Shown one piece after another: positions 51,890 through 60,974 of a DNA stretch of 64,000 bases. Every line of letters begins with the position of its first letter. Positions within the stretch are counted from its first letter, which is position 1. A model generated the notes under the pieces. It saw nothing but the letters and a program-made list of their open reading frames with translations. It made no database searches and was not told where the DNA came from. The stretch is from CAVRXQ01 sp963849105 (GTDB lineage: Bacteria; Actinomycetota; Acidimicrobiia; Acidimicrobiales; Bog-793): the NCBI GenBank assembly GCA_963849105.1, contig CAWKGD010000006.1:372001-436000 (forward strand). The letters run 5' to 3'. A program made the position numbers and the translations under genes.

Positions 51890-52914
51890 CGCTGTCCCTC
51901 CTCATGGACGAGGTCGACGAGCGATTTCAAAATGCCGGGGTCGGTCTCAGGGAGCACGCCATGGCCGAGATTGAAGATGTGGCCCGCAGCGAAGCGTCCC
52001 TTCGCGAGGACGAGGCGCGCCGCTTCGGCAGTCACTTCTAACCCGGCGAGGCAGATCGCCGGATCGAGGTTGCCTTGCAACGCGACGCCGGCGCCGGTGC
52101 GCGCTGCGGCGACGTCGAGGGGAATTCGCCAGTCGACGCCGACCACATCGGCACCGGAGTGCGCCATGTGATCGAGGAACTCGCCGGTCCCGACTCCGAA
52201 CAGAATGCGCGGTACCCCGAGCGACGCGAGCGACTCGAGGATGCGGCTCGTGGAGGGGAGCGCGAACCGCTCGTAGTCGGCGCGCGAAAGGCTGCCGGCC
52301 CAGCTGTCGAAGAGCTGGACAGCGGCGGCCCCGGCGTCGATCTGCTGGACGAGCGAGCCGAGGGAGATCTCCGCCAGGCGATCGGTAAGGGCGAACCAGG
52401 TCTGCGGGTCGGCGTGCATGAGGGCCCTCGTGCGGGCGTGGTCGCGGGACGGGCCGCCCTCGACGAGGTAGCTCGCGAGGGTGAACGGTGCTCCCGCGAA
52501 GCCGATCACGGGTACGTCGAGTTCCTTTGTCGCACCCCGCACGGTTTCGGCGACGAAGGCGGTGGCGTCAGGGTCGAACCGGCCGATCCGGTCGACGTCG
52601 GCGCGGTCGTGCACTGGCCGGGCGACGACCGGGCCCGTCCCGGCGACGATCTCGAGGTCGACACCGGCCGCTTGGAGGGGAACCATGATGTCGGAGAAGA
52701 CAATCGCGGCGTCGACGCCGTAGCGACGGACGGGCTGGCTGGTTGCCTCGATCGCGAGCGGGACGTCTCGGACTGCGTGCAGGATGCTTCCCGAACCCCT
52801 CAACGAGCGGTACTCGGGAAGCGACCGACCCGCCTGCCGCATGAACCAAACCGGGGTGCGCTTGACCGGCTCGCGCCGGCACGCGGCAAGGAAATCGGCG
52901 CTTGGAGCGGGCAT
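51886..52914 (-). CDS. hemE: Uroporphyrinogen decarboxylase
   Basis: A 342-residue TIM-barrel enzyme producing coproporphyrinogen III. Motifs: PVWFMRQAGRSLPEYR (substrate-binding arginines), IVFSDIMVPLQAAG (catalytic aspartate), GFAGAPFTLASYLVEGG, QLFDSWAGSLS and HIFNLGHGVLPET. It is the first gene of the hemE-hemH-hemY-lnt run, divergent from ctaE with about 100 bases between starts. Confidence 0.95.
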   Translation of the reverse strand: MPAPSADFLAACRREPVKRTPVWFMRQAGRSLPEYRSLRGSGSILHAVRDVPLAIEATSQPVRRYGVDAAIVFSDIMVPLQAAGVDLEIVAGTGPVVARPVHDRADVDRIGRFDPDATAFVAETVRGATKELDVPVIGFAGAPFTLASYLVEGGPSRDHARTRALMHADPQTWFALTDRLAEISLGSLVQQIDAGAAAVQLFDSWAGSLSRADYERFALPSTSRILESLASLGVPRILFGVGTGEFLDHMAHSGADVVGVDWRIPLDVAAARTGAGVALQGNLDPAICLAGLEVTAEAARLVLAKGRFAAGHIFNLGHGVLPETDPGILKSLVDLVHEEGQR

Positions 52915-53015
52915 CGAGTCGACGCTATAGCCGCATTGAGAGCGGCGATTTCATCGCCACCTTTCGTGTCGGGGCGTTTGGTGCGATAGGGGGGCTCTCG
53001 ACTAAGAAAGACGCC

Positions 53016-53612
53016 GTGACGGAGGTGACGGCGATCGACACCCCGCCGTCGGCAGCCCCGGTCCACCCTCGTCGGCCCCAGTTGCTTGCCGTCGGGGTGA
53101 TGATCTGGCTCGGTTCTGAGTTCATGTTCTTTTCGGGCCTCTTCGCGGCCTTCTTCACCATCCGGGCACACGCCACGGTCTGGCCGCCGCCGGGGACGAA
53201 GCTCGACACGATCCAGGCTGCCGTTTTCACTTTCGTGCTGCTCGCCTCGAGCCCCACGATGCAGCTGGGCGTGTGGGCGCAAGAACGCGGCGAACGGAAC
53301 AAAGCGCGCGCTTGGATCATCACGAGCTTCCTGCTCGGCGCAGCGTTCCTCGCCAACCAGATGTACGAGTGGAAGACGCTGCCGTTCCGTCCCCGAACGA
53401 ACGCGTACGGCTCGCTCTTCTACATCATGTCGGGCCTGCACGGACTGCACGTCGCTCTCGGACTCGTGGCGATGATCGCGTTGTTGATCCGCATGTCCGG
53501 TCCACGCGGCGACATGGGCGAGACTTCGGTCTATCAAGCGGTGAGCTACTACTGGCACTTTGTCGACATCGTCTGGATCGGTCTGTTTAGTGCGCTCTTC
53601 CTCCTCTCCTAG
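53016..53612 (+). CDS. ctaE: Cytochrome c oxidase subunit III
   Basis: A 198-residue subunit of the aa3 oxidase with five helices, the short form lacking the first two helices. Segments: LLAVGVMIWLGSEFMFFSGLFAAFF, ASSPTMQLGVWA, LLGAAFLANQMYEW, SLFYIMSGLHGLHVALGL and SYYWHFVDIVWIGLF. GTG 53016 gives the usual N-terminus. As in other actinobacteria it heads the ctaE-qcrCAB operon. Confidence 0.95.
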   Translation: MTEVTAIDTPPSAAPVHPRRPQLLAVGVMIWLGSEFMFFSGLFAAFFTIRAHATVWPPPGTKLDTIQAAVFTFVLLASSPTMQLGVWAQERGERNKARAWIITSFLLGAAFLANQMYEWKTLPFRPRTNAYGSLFYIMSGLHGLHVALGLVAMIALLIRMSGPRGDMGETSVYQAVSYYWHFVDIVWIGLFSALFLLS

Positions 53613-54471
53613 GCGGGGTGCGGCCGCTGCGCGCGCGGCGGTCTTGCCCACCATCATCATCGGCCTCGCTACCGTGATTGGCGTCCTCGTCTTCGCGCCG
53701 CCGCACGTGCGCGCGCCGCGCGCCTCGACGCGGGTTTCGCTCGCCGAAGCGGCAAAGCAGGTCTCGAACGCCGATCTGCAGGAGGGACGGACGCTGTTCG
53801 ATGCGAACTGTTCGACGTGTCACGGAACGTTCGCCACGGGCAGCGCGCTCGCTCCGAACATCGAGGGGGTCGGGTCGGCGACGGTGGATCTGTGGGTCTC
53901 GAGCGGATGGATGCCGCTCGCAAACCCGACCTCGCAGCCGCTGCGCAAGCCAGCCCTTTTCACGCGGCAGCAGACCAAGGACATCGCGTATTACGTCGCG
54001 TCACTTTCTCCTGGGGGTCCTTCGATTCCGAACGTGAATCTCAAAGGCGCGAGCACGAGCGCCGGGTTCAGCCTGTTCGCGTTGAATTGCGCGCCATGTC
54101 ACACGATCACCGGCGCCGGTGACGCACTGTCGAACGGGATCACAGCGCCACCGCTGCACGGTCTCACCAAGACCCAGGTTGCGGAAGCGATCGAGACCGG
54201 GCCGGGGAACATGCCGCGGCTTATCGCGGAGTTCACCCCTCGACAGGTCGACGACATCGTCGCCTACGTGACGAAGGACGTCGAACACCCCGCAGATCCC
54301 GGCGGTCTCGGCCTCGGCGGTGTCGGCCCCGTCGCCGAGGGTTTCATCGGGCTGTTCCTCGGCGTCGGGCTGATCGTGCTCATCGCACTTTGGATCGGCG
54401 ACCGCTCACGCGCCGACGATGACGACGACTCGCACGCACCTTCAGGCAGCGAGGTGCCGCACGGTGCCTGA
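53590..54471 (+). CDS. qcrC: Dihaem cytochrome c of the bcc complex
   Basis: A 293-residue membrane-anchored protein with two haem c sites, NCSTCHG and NCAPCHT, each followed by a methionine-bearing segment (WMPLANP and GNMPRL). An N-terminal helix (residues 19-36) and a C-terminal helix (FIGLFLGVGLIVLIALWIG) anchor it outside. It carries electrons from the bc part directly to CtaC. The start is uncertain: GTG 53590 overlaps ctaE by 23 bases and keeps a basic N-terminus; TTG 53643 is possible. Confidence 0.92.
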   Translation: MRSSSSPRRGAAAARAAVLPTIIIGLATVIGVLVFAPPHVRAPRASTRVSLAEAAKQVSNADLQEGRTLFDANCSTCHGTFATGSALAPNIEGVGSATVDLWVSSGWMPLANPTSQPLRKPALFTRQQTKDIAYYVASLSPGGPSIPNVNLKGASTSAGFSLFALNCAPCHTITGAGDALSNGITAPPLHGLTKTQVAEAIETGPGNMPRLIAEFTPRQVDDIVAYVTKDVEHPADPGGLGLGGVGPVAEGFIGLFLGVGLIVLIALWIGDRSRADDDDDSHAPSGSEVPHGA

Positions 54472-55408
54472 CAGTCACGCGCCGAGCGGTGTGGAACGCA
54501 ACGGCGAGACTCTCGTTCCCCTCGATGCGCCGCAACTGCAGGTCGCGGCACGCCACCCGCTGCGCGTTGAGCGGATCGCCGGGGGCTTCTTCCTCCTCTC
54601 GGTGCTCGCCTTCGCCGGGTTCGGTGCGGCGTTTTGGCAGGCGGCGCCGAGCCGCTGGCTTGGGGTGTCGCTCGGCGTCGGCGCAGCGGCATTCGGCATC
54701 GCGCTGACCTCGTGGGGTAAATACCTCATGCCCCGGGGTCCCTTCGAAGAGCCGCGGAAGCTGATGGCGGTCACGAAGAACCAACGGGACCTTGTCGTCG
54801 GCGACTTCGTCTCGCGCGGCAAGGTTGCCATCGACCGCCGCAGCTTCTTGGCGAAGGCGATGGGGGCCGCGGCAGCCATCTTCGGGATTGTCGCTGCCTT
54901 CCCGTTGGTCCGGTCACTCGGCCCGCTACCGAAGAAGCAGCTGTACACGACGGCGTGGCGCAAGGGCTCGTATCTGACGACGCTCGCCGGTGCGCAAGTC
55001 CACGTCGACTCCGTCGACGTCGGCGGGATCCTGACGGTCTTTCCTGAAGACGACATTGGCGGTGCGCTCAGCCAAACGGTGCTCATCCGACTCCAGCAGT
55101 CCGGCAACATCGTGACAAGGCCGGGGCGCGAGACCTGGGGACCGAACGGCTACGTCGCCTACTCAAAGGTCTGCACCCACGCCGGGTGTCCCGTCGCGCT
55201 CTATGAGGAGCTCACCGAGGACCTGCTGTGTCCGTGCCATCAGTCGACGTTCGACGTACGTGATGGTGCTGAGCCGACTTTTGGTCCGGCGCCGCGTCCA
55301 TTGGCGCAGCTGCCGCTCTACATCGACTCTTCCGGGCACCTGCGCGCACAGAAGGGCTACGACGAACCGGTCGGTCCCGGGTTCTGGTCGCGGGGCGGGA
55401 CGGCGTGA
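54464..55408 (+). CDS. qcrA: Rieske iron-sulfur subunit of the bcc complex
   Basis: A 314-residue subunit of actinobacterial layout: two N-terminal helices (residues 33-75), then a twin-arginine segment IDRRSFLAKAMGAAAAIFG with a third helix, then the Rieske fold with CTHAGCPV and CPCHQSTFD ligating the 2Fe-2S cluster. The Tat motif before the third helix means the folded cluster domain is moved by the Tat system. The GTG overlaps the qcrC stop by 8 bases, and the stop overlaps qcrB. Confidence 0.95.
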   Translation: MPDSHAPSGVERNGETLVPLDAPQLQVAARHPLRVERIAGGFFLLSVLAFAGFGAAFWQAAPSRWLGVSLGVGAAAFGIALTSWGKYLMPRGPFEEPRKLMAVTKNQRDLVVGDFVSRGKVAIDRRSFLAKAMGAAAAIFGIVAAFPLVRSLGPLPKKQLYTTAWRKGSYLTTLAGAQVHVDSVDVGGILTVFPEDDIGGALSQTVLIRLQQSGNIVTRPGRETWGPNGYVAYSKVCTHAGCPVALYEELTEDLLCPCHQSTFDVRDGAEPTFGPAPRPLAQLPLYIDSSGHLRAQKGYDEPVGPGFWSRGGTA

Positions 55409-56901
55409 TCGACAAGCTCTACGACTGGATTGACAACCGTCTCGCGTTCTCGCGTGGGGGAAGATCGGTCCTCAACAAGATCTTCCCCGACCACTGGTCG
55501 TTCCTGCTCGGTGAGATCGCGCTCTATTCGTTCATCATCTTGTTGGCAACGGGCGTCTTCCTGACGCTGTACTTCGTGCCCTCCGGTCATGAGGTCGTCT
55601 ATTCGGGTCCGTACGTGCCTCTTCGGGGCGTGAAGGTCTCCGAGGCGTACGAGTCGACGGTGAACCTCTCGTTCGCGGTACGCGGCGGGCTGTTGATGCG
55701 GCAGATGCACCACTGGGCGGCGAACATCTTCGTTGGGGCGATCGTCGTTCACATGCTGCGGATCTTCTTCACCGGTGCGTTCCGTCGCCCCCGCGAGATC
55801 AACTGGATGCTGGGCGCGACGCTTCTCATCCTCGCGATCTTCAATGGCTTCCTCGGCTACTCGCTGCCCGACGACCTCATCTCGGGCACGGGAATCCGAA
55901 TCGCGTTCTCGATCACCGAGTCAATCCCGCTCGTCGGCCAGTACCTTGCCTTTTTCTTGTTCGGCGGCAACTATCCCGGCAACGGCTTGATCATCCCGCG
56001 CTTTTATGTCATCCACGTGTTGATCCTGCCGCTCGTCATCCTCGGGCTCTTGGCAGCGCACCTCGGGTTGCTCGTCCACCAAAAGCACACTCAGTTCAAG
56101 TCGAAGGTGGCGCGCGAAGACAACGTCGTCGGCTCCCCTTTGTGGCCGACGTTCGCCGCTAAGACGACAGGGTTTCTTTTCTTGATCACCGGCGTCACCG
56201 CACTGATGGGTGCGGCGATCCAGATCAACCCGATCTGGATCTACGGTCCGTACAAGCCGTACCTCGTGAGCTACGCCGTGCAGCCGGACTGGTACATGGG
56301 ATGGCTCGATGGCGCGTTGCGGGTCTGGCCCGCATGGGAGATCCACCTCCCCGGCCACATGATCCCGAATGCGTTCTTCCCCGGTGTGCTCATGCCGGGG
56401 ATCACCTTCACGTTGATCTACCTGTGGCCGCTGCTCGAAGCAAAGCTCACCGGGGACGACCAAGAGCACCATCTGCTCGATCGACCACGTGACCGACCGA
56501 AGCGCACCGCGCTCGGCTGTGCGGTATTCGCCTTTTACTTCATGCTCTTCGGCGCGAGCGCGACGGACGTATTGGCGAACTACCTCCACCTCACCTTGAA
56601 CGAGGTGCTGTGGGGGTTCCGGATCCTGACGATCGTCGTTCCGATCGTCACGTACCCGATCGCCTACAAGATCTGCGTCGAGTTGCGGGACACCCCGGGC
56701 GCCTGGCGGCGCAAGCGACCGAACATCGTCGTCCGTTCGGAGGAGGGCGGGTACGGGGCGATCCCCGCCGCCGAGTACCCCGGCTACGTCGCGCCGGAGC
56801 TCGAGCCGATCCCAGTCGACGAAGTCGACGTTCTCGCCTCGCTGGCGGGGGAGCCGTCGACTTCAGAGGGCATCTACCGGGTCCCGCGCGAGTACCGGTA
56901 G
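55405..56901 (+). CDS. qcrB: Cytochrome b subunit of the bcc complex
   Basis: A 498-residue subunit with eight to nine helices and two b haems. The ligands are in QMHHWAANIFVGAIVVHMLRIFF and in FYVIHVLILPLVILGLLAAHLGLLVHQKH. The quinol site PEWY region reads AVQPDWYMGWLDGALRV. The C-terminus has the long hydrophilic extension of actinobacterial QcrB. GTG 55405 overlaps qcrA by 4 bases. It oxidises menaquinol within the bcc-aa3 supercomplex. Confidence 0.96.
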   Translation: MIDKLYDWIDNRLAFSRGGRSVLNKIFPDHWSFLLGEIALYSFIILLATGVFLTLYFVPSGHEVVYSGPYVPLRGVKVSEAYESTVNLSFAVRGGLLMRQMHHWAANIFVGAIVVHMLRIFFTGAFRRPREINWMLGATLLILAIFNGFLGYSLPDDLISGTGIRIAFSITESIPLVGQYLAFFLFGGNYPGNGLIIPRFYVIHVLILPLVILGLLAAHLGLLVHQKHTQFKSKVAREDNVVGSPLWPTFAAKTTGFLFLITGVTALMGAAIQINPIWIYGPYKPYLVSYAVQPDWYMGWLDGALRVWPAWEIHLPGHMIPNAFFPGVLMPGITFTLIYLWPLLEAKLTGDDQEHHLLDRPRDRPKRTALGCAVFAFYFMLFGASATDVLANYLHLTLNEVLWGFRILTIVVPIVTYPIAYKICVELRDTPGAWRRKRPNIVVRSEEGGYGAIPAAEYPGYVAPELEPIPVDEVDVLASLAGEPSTSEGIYRVPREYR

Positions 56902-56919
56902 ATCAGCGACACGGGCAAG

Positions 56920-56992
56920 AGCCGGTGGTGGGACTCGAACCCACGACCTGACGATTACAAGTCGTCTGCGCTACCAGCTGCGCCACACCGGC
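56920..56992 (-). tRNA. tRNA-Thr (TGT)
   Basis: 73 bases on the minus strand from 56992 to 56920. Acceptor GCCGGTG/CACCGGC, D arm GCGC/GCGC, anticodon stem GACGA/TCGTC with loop CTTGTAA (TGT), T stem GTGGG/CCCAC with loop TTCGAGT. CCA is not encoded. It faces qcrB, 18 bases from the gene end. Confidence 0.95.
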
Positions 56993-57236
56993 GGTCGCTT
57001 TGAGTGTCCCACGTCGACGCGGGCGTCGAGGCCATCCCGCCCCTGGGCGGTGCGGCAAACAATTGGCAGACGCCGTCAAGACCGTCCGTCCGACTAGAAT
57101 TAAATCGCCATTCGACCGGGACTCTGGTTCTTTCGCGGCATCCCGATGGGTCCGCCCCGACGACTCCTTGGCGGGCGACGCCTGAAGTGGCACGGTGGAT
57201 AGAGCACGCGGTTTGAGCGACAGGAAGGAAAGCCCG

Positions 57237-58421
57237 ATGCGGATCCTTGTTCTTGGAGGTGACGGCTACCTCGGGTGGCCGACAGCGCTGCACCTCTCTA
57301 GTCGGGGCCACGACGTCGGTGTCGTCGACAACCTCATCCGTCGCCACTACGACGACGAGATGGGCGTCGACTCTCTTGTACCGATCCGGCAGCTGCAGCG
57401 CCGCGTCACCACCTGGAAGGAAGTGAGCGGGCACACGATCGAGCCCTTCATCGGCGACCTTTGCGAATTCCCCTTCGTTCACGAAATCTTGCGCAGCTTC
57501 GAACCCGACGCGGTCGTCCACTTTGGAGAGCAGCGCAGCGCGCCCTACTCGATGATCGACCGCGAGCACGCGGTGTACACGCAGGTGAACAACGTCGTCG
57601 GCACCCTGAACCTGCTCTACGCAATGTCCGAGCTCAACCCGGCGATCCACCTCGTCAAGCTCGGGACGATGGGTGAGTACGGAACGCCGAACATCGACAT
57701 CGAAGAGGGCTTCATCGAGATCACCCACAAGGGCCGGACCGACGTCCTGCCTTTCCCGAAGCAGCCCGGCTCCTTCTACCACCTGTCGAAGGTGCACGAC
57801 AGTCACAACATCACGTTCGCCTGTCGAATCTGGGGACTGCGTTCGACGGACCTCAACCAAGGCATCGTCTACGGCCAACAGACGCCGGAGACCGCGCTCC
57901 ACCCGGACTTGGAGACTCGCTTCGATTACGACGCGGTGTTCGGCACCGTGCTGAACCGCTTCGCGGTGCAAGCAGCGGTCGGCTATCCGCTCACCGTGTA
58001 CGGCAAGGGCGGCCAGACGCGCGCCATGCTTGACATACGCGACACATTGGCGTGCGTCGAACTCGCCTGTCTTAACCCGCCGGGGGCCGGCGAGTTCCGC
58101 GTCTTCAATCAGTTCACCGAAGAGTTCTCCGTCGGCCAGCTCGCCGAGTGGGTGAAGCGGGTCGCGAACGTCCCCGTGACCATCGAGTCGATTCCCGATC
58201 CGCGTGTGGAAAAGGAGGAGCACTACTACCACGCCGTGACGACGAAGCTCCCCGAGCTCGGTCTGAAGCCGCACTTGCTCTCTGACGAGCACGTCGCTTC
58301 GCTCGTCGAGCTCGCCCTGCGCTTCAAGGAGCGCGTCAACCCCGAGGCGATCCGGCCGACCGTCAACTGGCGCTCGACGAAGTCAGAGGTCAGCGTCAGC
58401 GGAGGTGCGGTCGGCGAGTAA
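57237..58421 (+). CDS. sqdB: UDP-sulfoquinovose synthase-like SDR enzyme
   Basis: A 394-residue extended SDR. The NAD loop is LGGDGYLGWPTALHLS, the family-specific segment is DNLIRRHYDDEMGVDSLVPI, and the catalytic YxxxK is YHLSK with the upstream KLGTMGEYG threonine. These are the marks of SQD1/SqdB, which joins sulfite to UDP-glucose to make the headgroup of sulfoquinovosyl lipids. AGGAAGGAA precedes ATG 57237. The matching glycosyltransferase (SqdX/SQD2) is not adjacent. Sulfolipids replace phospholipids when phosphate is short. Confidence 0.88.
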   Translation: MRILVLGGDGYLGWPTALHLSSRGHDVGVVDNLIRRHYDDEMGVDSLVPIRQLQRRVTTWKEVSGHTIEPFIGDLCEFPFVHEILRSFEPDAVVHFGEQRSAPYSMIDREHAVYTQVNNVVGTLNLLYAMSELNPAIHLVKLGTMGEYGTPNIDIEEGFIEITHKGRTDVLPFPKQPGSFYHLSKVHDSHNITFACRIWGLRSTDLNQGIVYGQQTPETALHPDLETRFDYDAVFGTVLNRFAVQAAVGYPLTVYGKGGQTRAMLDIRDTLACVELACLNPPGAGEFRVFNQFTEEFSVGQLAEWVKRVANVPVTIESIPDPRVEKEEHYYHAVTTKLPELGLKPHLLSDEHVASLVELALRFKERVNPEAIRPTVNWRSTKSEVSVSGGAVGE

Positions 58422-58488
58422 GCACGAGCGGCGGCGGTAACGCCGCGGCTTGGACTTTTGCCCCGAACCGCCCTGTAGCGTCTCGGCC

Positions 58489-59703
58489 GTGCTCGGACCG
58501 CGCGCCCGGCGCACTCCGAACCAGAGCCGCCGTGACCGGCGACGGATCATCGTCACCGTCGTCATCGTGGCGGTCGTCGCCCTCATCCTCGGTGAGGTGA
58601 TCGACGACATCGTCAAGTCCGGACCGGGCGTTCAGCGCCGCGCCAACGCGACCTGGGTGGCGGCCGCATCCGCAGTCATCGACCAGTCGAATCTCGAGGC
58701 GGGTGAACTGCGCGTCATCCGCTCCCACTCGACGTCGCCGGCCTCGTTCGACCGGGTGACCCTCGAGGTCGTCCTCACGGAACTCGAGCGCGAAGCGAAG
58801 GGTACGCAAGCGACCTACGCGCAGTTGGGCTTGGCGGCGCCGGGCCCCAAGATTGGTTCCCTGATGAACTCCGTCCTCAAAGAGCGATCAGCCGGAATCG
58901 CACTGCTCGCGTCGGGGATCAATCTGGCGATTGACTCGCCGCCCGACGCCGCCCGGGCGGCTCTAGACCTTTCATCGGCCGCGCGCAGCTTTGAATCTGC
59001 GGACGCCGCGTACCACGAGCTGACCCGACTTGTCCGACACCACGGTCACGATGTGGCGATGCCGCGGTCGCGCTGGATCGTCACGGTCGGGAATTGGTCG
59101 GACGCCGCGGTGTCGTCGTATGCGAGGACACTCACCCACGCGAGAAGCCTCGCCGCGGCGCCTTCGATCGGGATCGTCGACGTGTCGATCAAGCCGCCGC
59201 CCTTGCGAATGACCGGCCTCCCGGCTCCCACCACGACCACGCTCCCGAAGCTGTCCACCACCACCACCACCACCACCACCACCACCACTTCGACGCTTCC
59301 TGGATCGTCAACAACGTCGACAACGACGTCGACCACTACGACCACGACCACAACGACGACGCTGCCGGCACCGACGACAACGCTTCAGATCCCGCCGGCA
59401 GGGGCGACAGCCGTGATCGCGGCCACGAAGAAGATCCGCGTGATCGTCGTCGTGCGAGACGTCGGCAACACATGGATCAGCGGCGCGGTGATCTCGGCTC
59501 TCGTCGTCCCGGCGACGAATCGCGCGGCACGCTCGAGCGAGGCAGCGGCCAACGTTCCGACGCTCGCGCCGGGTGCGTCGGCCTACCTCGCGCTGCGCGG
59601 AATTCACGTGCCCCGGCCGGCAACGTATGTGCTGCTCGTAACGGCGCGGCTACGGTCGGGACAGTCCGTCCGCCGATCGGTGACGATCGACTTCTCGGGC
59701 TAA
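58489..59703 (+). CDS. Membrane-anchored extracellular protein with a Thr-rich linker
   Basis: A 404-residue protein. A basic N-terminus (RARRTPNQSRRDRRR) precedes one helix (IIVTVVIVAVVALILGEVI). A helical external domain follows (residues 45-235). Residues 245-300 are almost pure Thr/Ser/Pro, including a run of threonines encoded by ten ACC triplets at 59257-59286. The last 100 residues form a beta-rich domain (IRVIVVVRDVGNTWISGAVISALVV, then LAPGASAYLALRGIHV), a CARDB-like fold by pattern. The Thr-rich part is a likely glycosylated spacer. Function unknown. Confidence 0.7.
   Translation: MLGPRARRTPNQSRRDRRRIIVTVVIVAVVALILGEVIDDIVKSGPGVQRRANATWVAAASAVIDQSNLEAGELRVIRSHSTSPASFDRVTLEVVLTELEREAKGTQATYAQLGLAAPGPKIGSLMNSVLKERSAGIALLASGINLAIDSPPDAARAALDLSSAARSFESADAAYHELTRLVRHHGHDVAMPRSRWIVTVGNWSDAAVSSYARTLTHARSLAAAPSIGIVDVSIKPPPLRMTGLPAPTTTTLPKLSTTTTTTTTTTTSTLPGSSTTSTTTSTTTTTTTTTTLPAPTTTLQIPPAGATAVIAATKKIRVIVVVRDVGNTWISGAVISALVVPATNRAARSSEAAANVPTLAPGASAYLALRGIHVPRPATYVLLVTARLRSGQSVRRSVTIDFSG
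59257..59286 (+). repeat. ACC trinucleotide tract (10 units)
   Basis: Ten perfect ACC triplets in frame inside the Thr-rich linker; ACG/ACA/TCG triplets continue to about 59390. Length changes would add or remove threonines without shifting the frame. Confidence 0.9.
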
Positions 59704-59720
59704 CGAGGGACGCGCTTCGC

Positions 59721-60974
59721 TCAGGCGTCCTCGTCCTGATCGTCGATCGGTTCCCCGGTGCGCCGCCACCATTCGCGTTCAGCACGGTCGACGACCTCTC
59801 GGACCGGCCGACGAGTCGTTCTCGCAAGTGAAACAGCGTCGTCGTGCTCCACCTTCACTCGTCCCGGGCTCACCTTCACCCGCAACGGGACACCGTCGAG
59901 TTCGACACTGCTCATGGAACGCGCCACCGTCGTTCGGCCAACCGAGATCGCGCGCACGCCGAGTGTTCCCGTCTCGGCCATCAGGACGCGTGCCAGCTGT
60001 TCGACGAGCGCTTCGTCGCAGAGGGCGGAAATCACGTGACCGGGTCGGCCCTTTTTCATCACGACCGGGGTGACCCAGGCATCGTTCGCGCCCGCCTCAA
60101 GGAGCGAGCTGAGCGCGTCGGCGAGCTGCTCTCCCGTGGCGTCGTCGAGGTTCGCCTCGATGACGACGAGAGGCTGACCAAAGGCGGCCCCGTCGCCAGC
60201 CGCGACGGGGCGGCCGACGACCACCTGGGTGCAGTTCGGCAGCCCGTCGATCTCGCGGGACCCCGCCCCGTATCCCGTCACCTCCACCGTCATCGGCGGC
60301 AGCACGCCGAACGACGTCGCCATCGAAGAGAGGATCGCGGCGCCAGTCGGCGTCGTGAGTTCGACGTTTAGCTCTCGACCCCAGACCGGTGCCCCGGCGA
60401 GGAGGGCAAGCACCGCCGGAGCGGGGTTCGGGAGCATCCCGTGGCGCGTGCGCACCGCGCCGTGGCCGAGTGCGACGGGGCTCGAGGTCACCGTGCCGAC
60501 TTCGAGGATCTCGAGCGCGGCGGCGGTGCCGACCACGTCCACGATCGTGTCGTGCCCCCCCAACTCGTGAAAGTGGACCTGCGTCGTCGGTCGACGATGC
60601 AGCCGTCCTTCGACGCTCGCGAGCACCGAGAACGCCGCCATCGACCGCTCATGGACGCGCGGCGGAAGTTTCGCTTCTTCGAGGATCGCGACGATGTGCG
60701 GGAACGTTCGTACGACTCCCGTCTCGCTTACGCGGACCTCGACTTGGGTCGAGGCGATTCCGCCCCGCAACACCGACTTCGCGTCGAACATCCACGATCC
60801 GATCGGCAACCGGTCGAGCATCTTGCGCAGTTCGTCGAGGTCGGCACCCGCGTCGATCAAGCTGCCGAGCGCCATGTCTCCCGCAATGCCAGCGAAGCAG
60901 TGGAACCAGGCCACCCGTTCCAAGCGAGAGCTGGCGTCGGTCGCGATGCGTGCACGCGACGGATGTCGGCTCAT
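59721..60974 (-). CDS. larC: Nickel-pincer cofactor biosynthesis protein LarC
   Basis: A 417-residue protein in a single frame. It begins with AWFHCFAGIAGDMALGSLIDAGAD and has HFHELGGHDTIVDVVGTAAALE, the segment NVELTTPTGAAIL and IEANLDDATGEQLADAL, all typical of LarC (DUF111), the CTP-dependent nickel insertase. In lactobacilli LarC needs a programmed frameshift; here no frameshift is required. ATG 60974 overlaps the larB stop by 4 bases. Confidence 0.9.
   Translation of the reverse strand: MSRHPSRARIATDASSRLERVAWFHCFAGIAGDMALGSLIDAGADLDELRKMLDRLPIGSWMFDAKSVLRGGIASTQVEVRVSETGVVRTFPHIVAILEEAKLPPRVHERSMAAFSVLASVEGRLHRRPTTQVHFHELGGHDTIVDVVGTAAALEILEVGTVTSSPVALGHGAVRTRHGMLPNPAPAVLALLAGAPVWGRELNVELTTPTGAAILSSMATSFGVLPPMTVEVTGYGAGSREIDGLPNCTQVVVGRPVAAGDGAAFGQPLVVIEANLDDATGEQLADALSSLLEAGANDAWVTPVVMKKGRPGHVISALCDEALVEQLARVLMAETGTLGVRAISVGRTTVARSMSSVELDGVPLRVKVSPGRVKVEHDDAVSLARTTRRPVREVVDRAEREWWRRTGEPIDDQDEDA

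Noticed and set aside
57113..57145. Second Pho box upstream of the UDP-sulfoquinovose synthase gene
   Set aside because: TTCGA and GTTCT elements are present but not at 11-bp spacing.
59229..59390. CRISPR-like or tandem repeat array
   Set aside because: It is a trinucleotide tract inside a coding frame that encodes threonine; there are no spacers.
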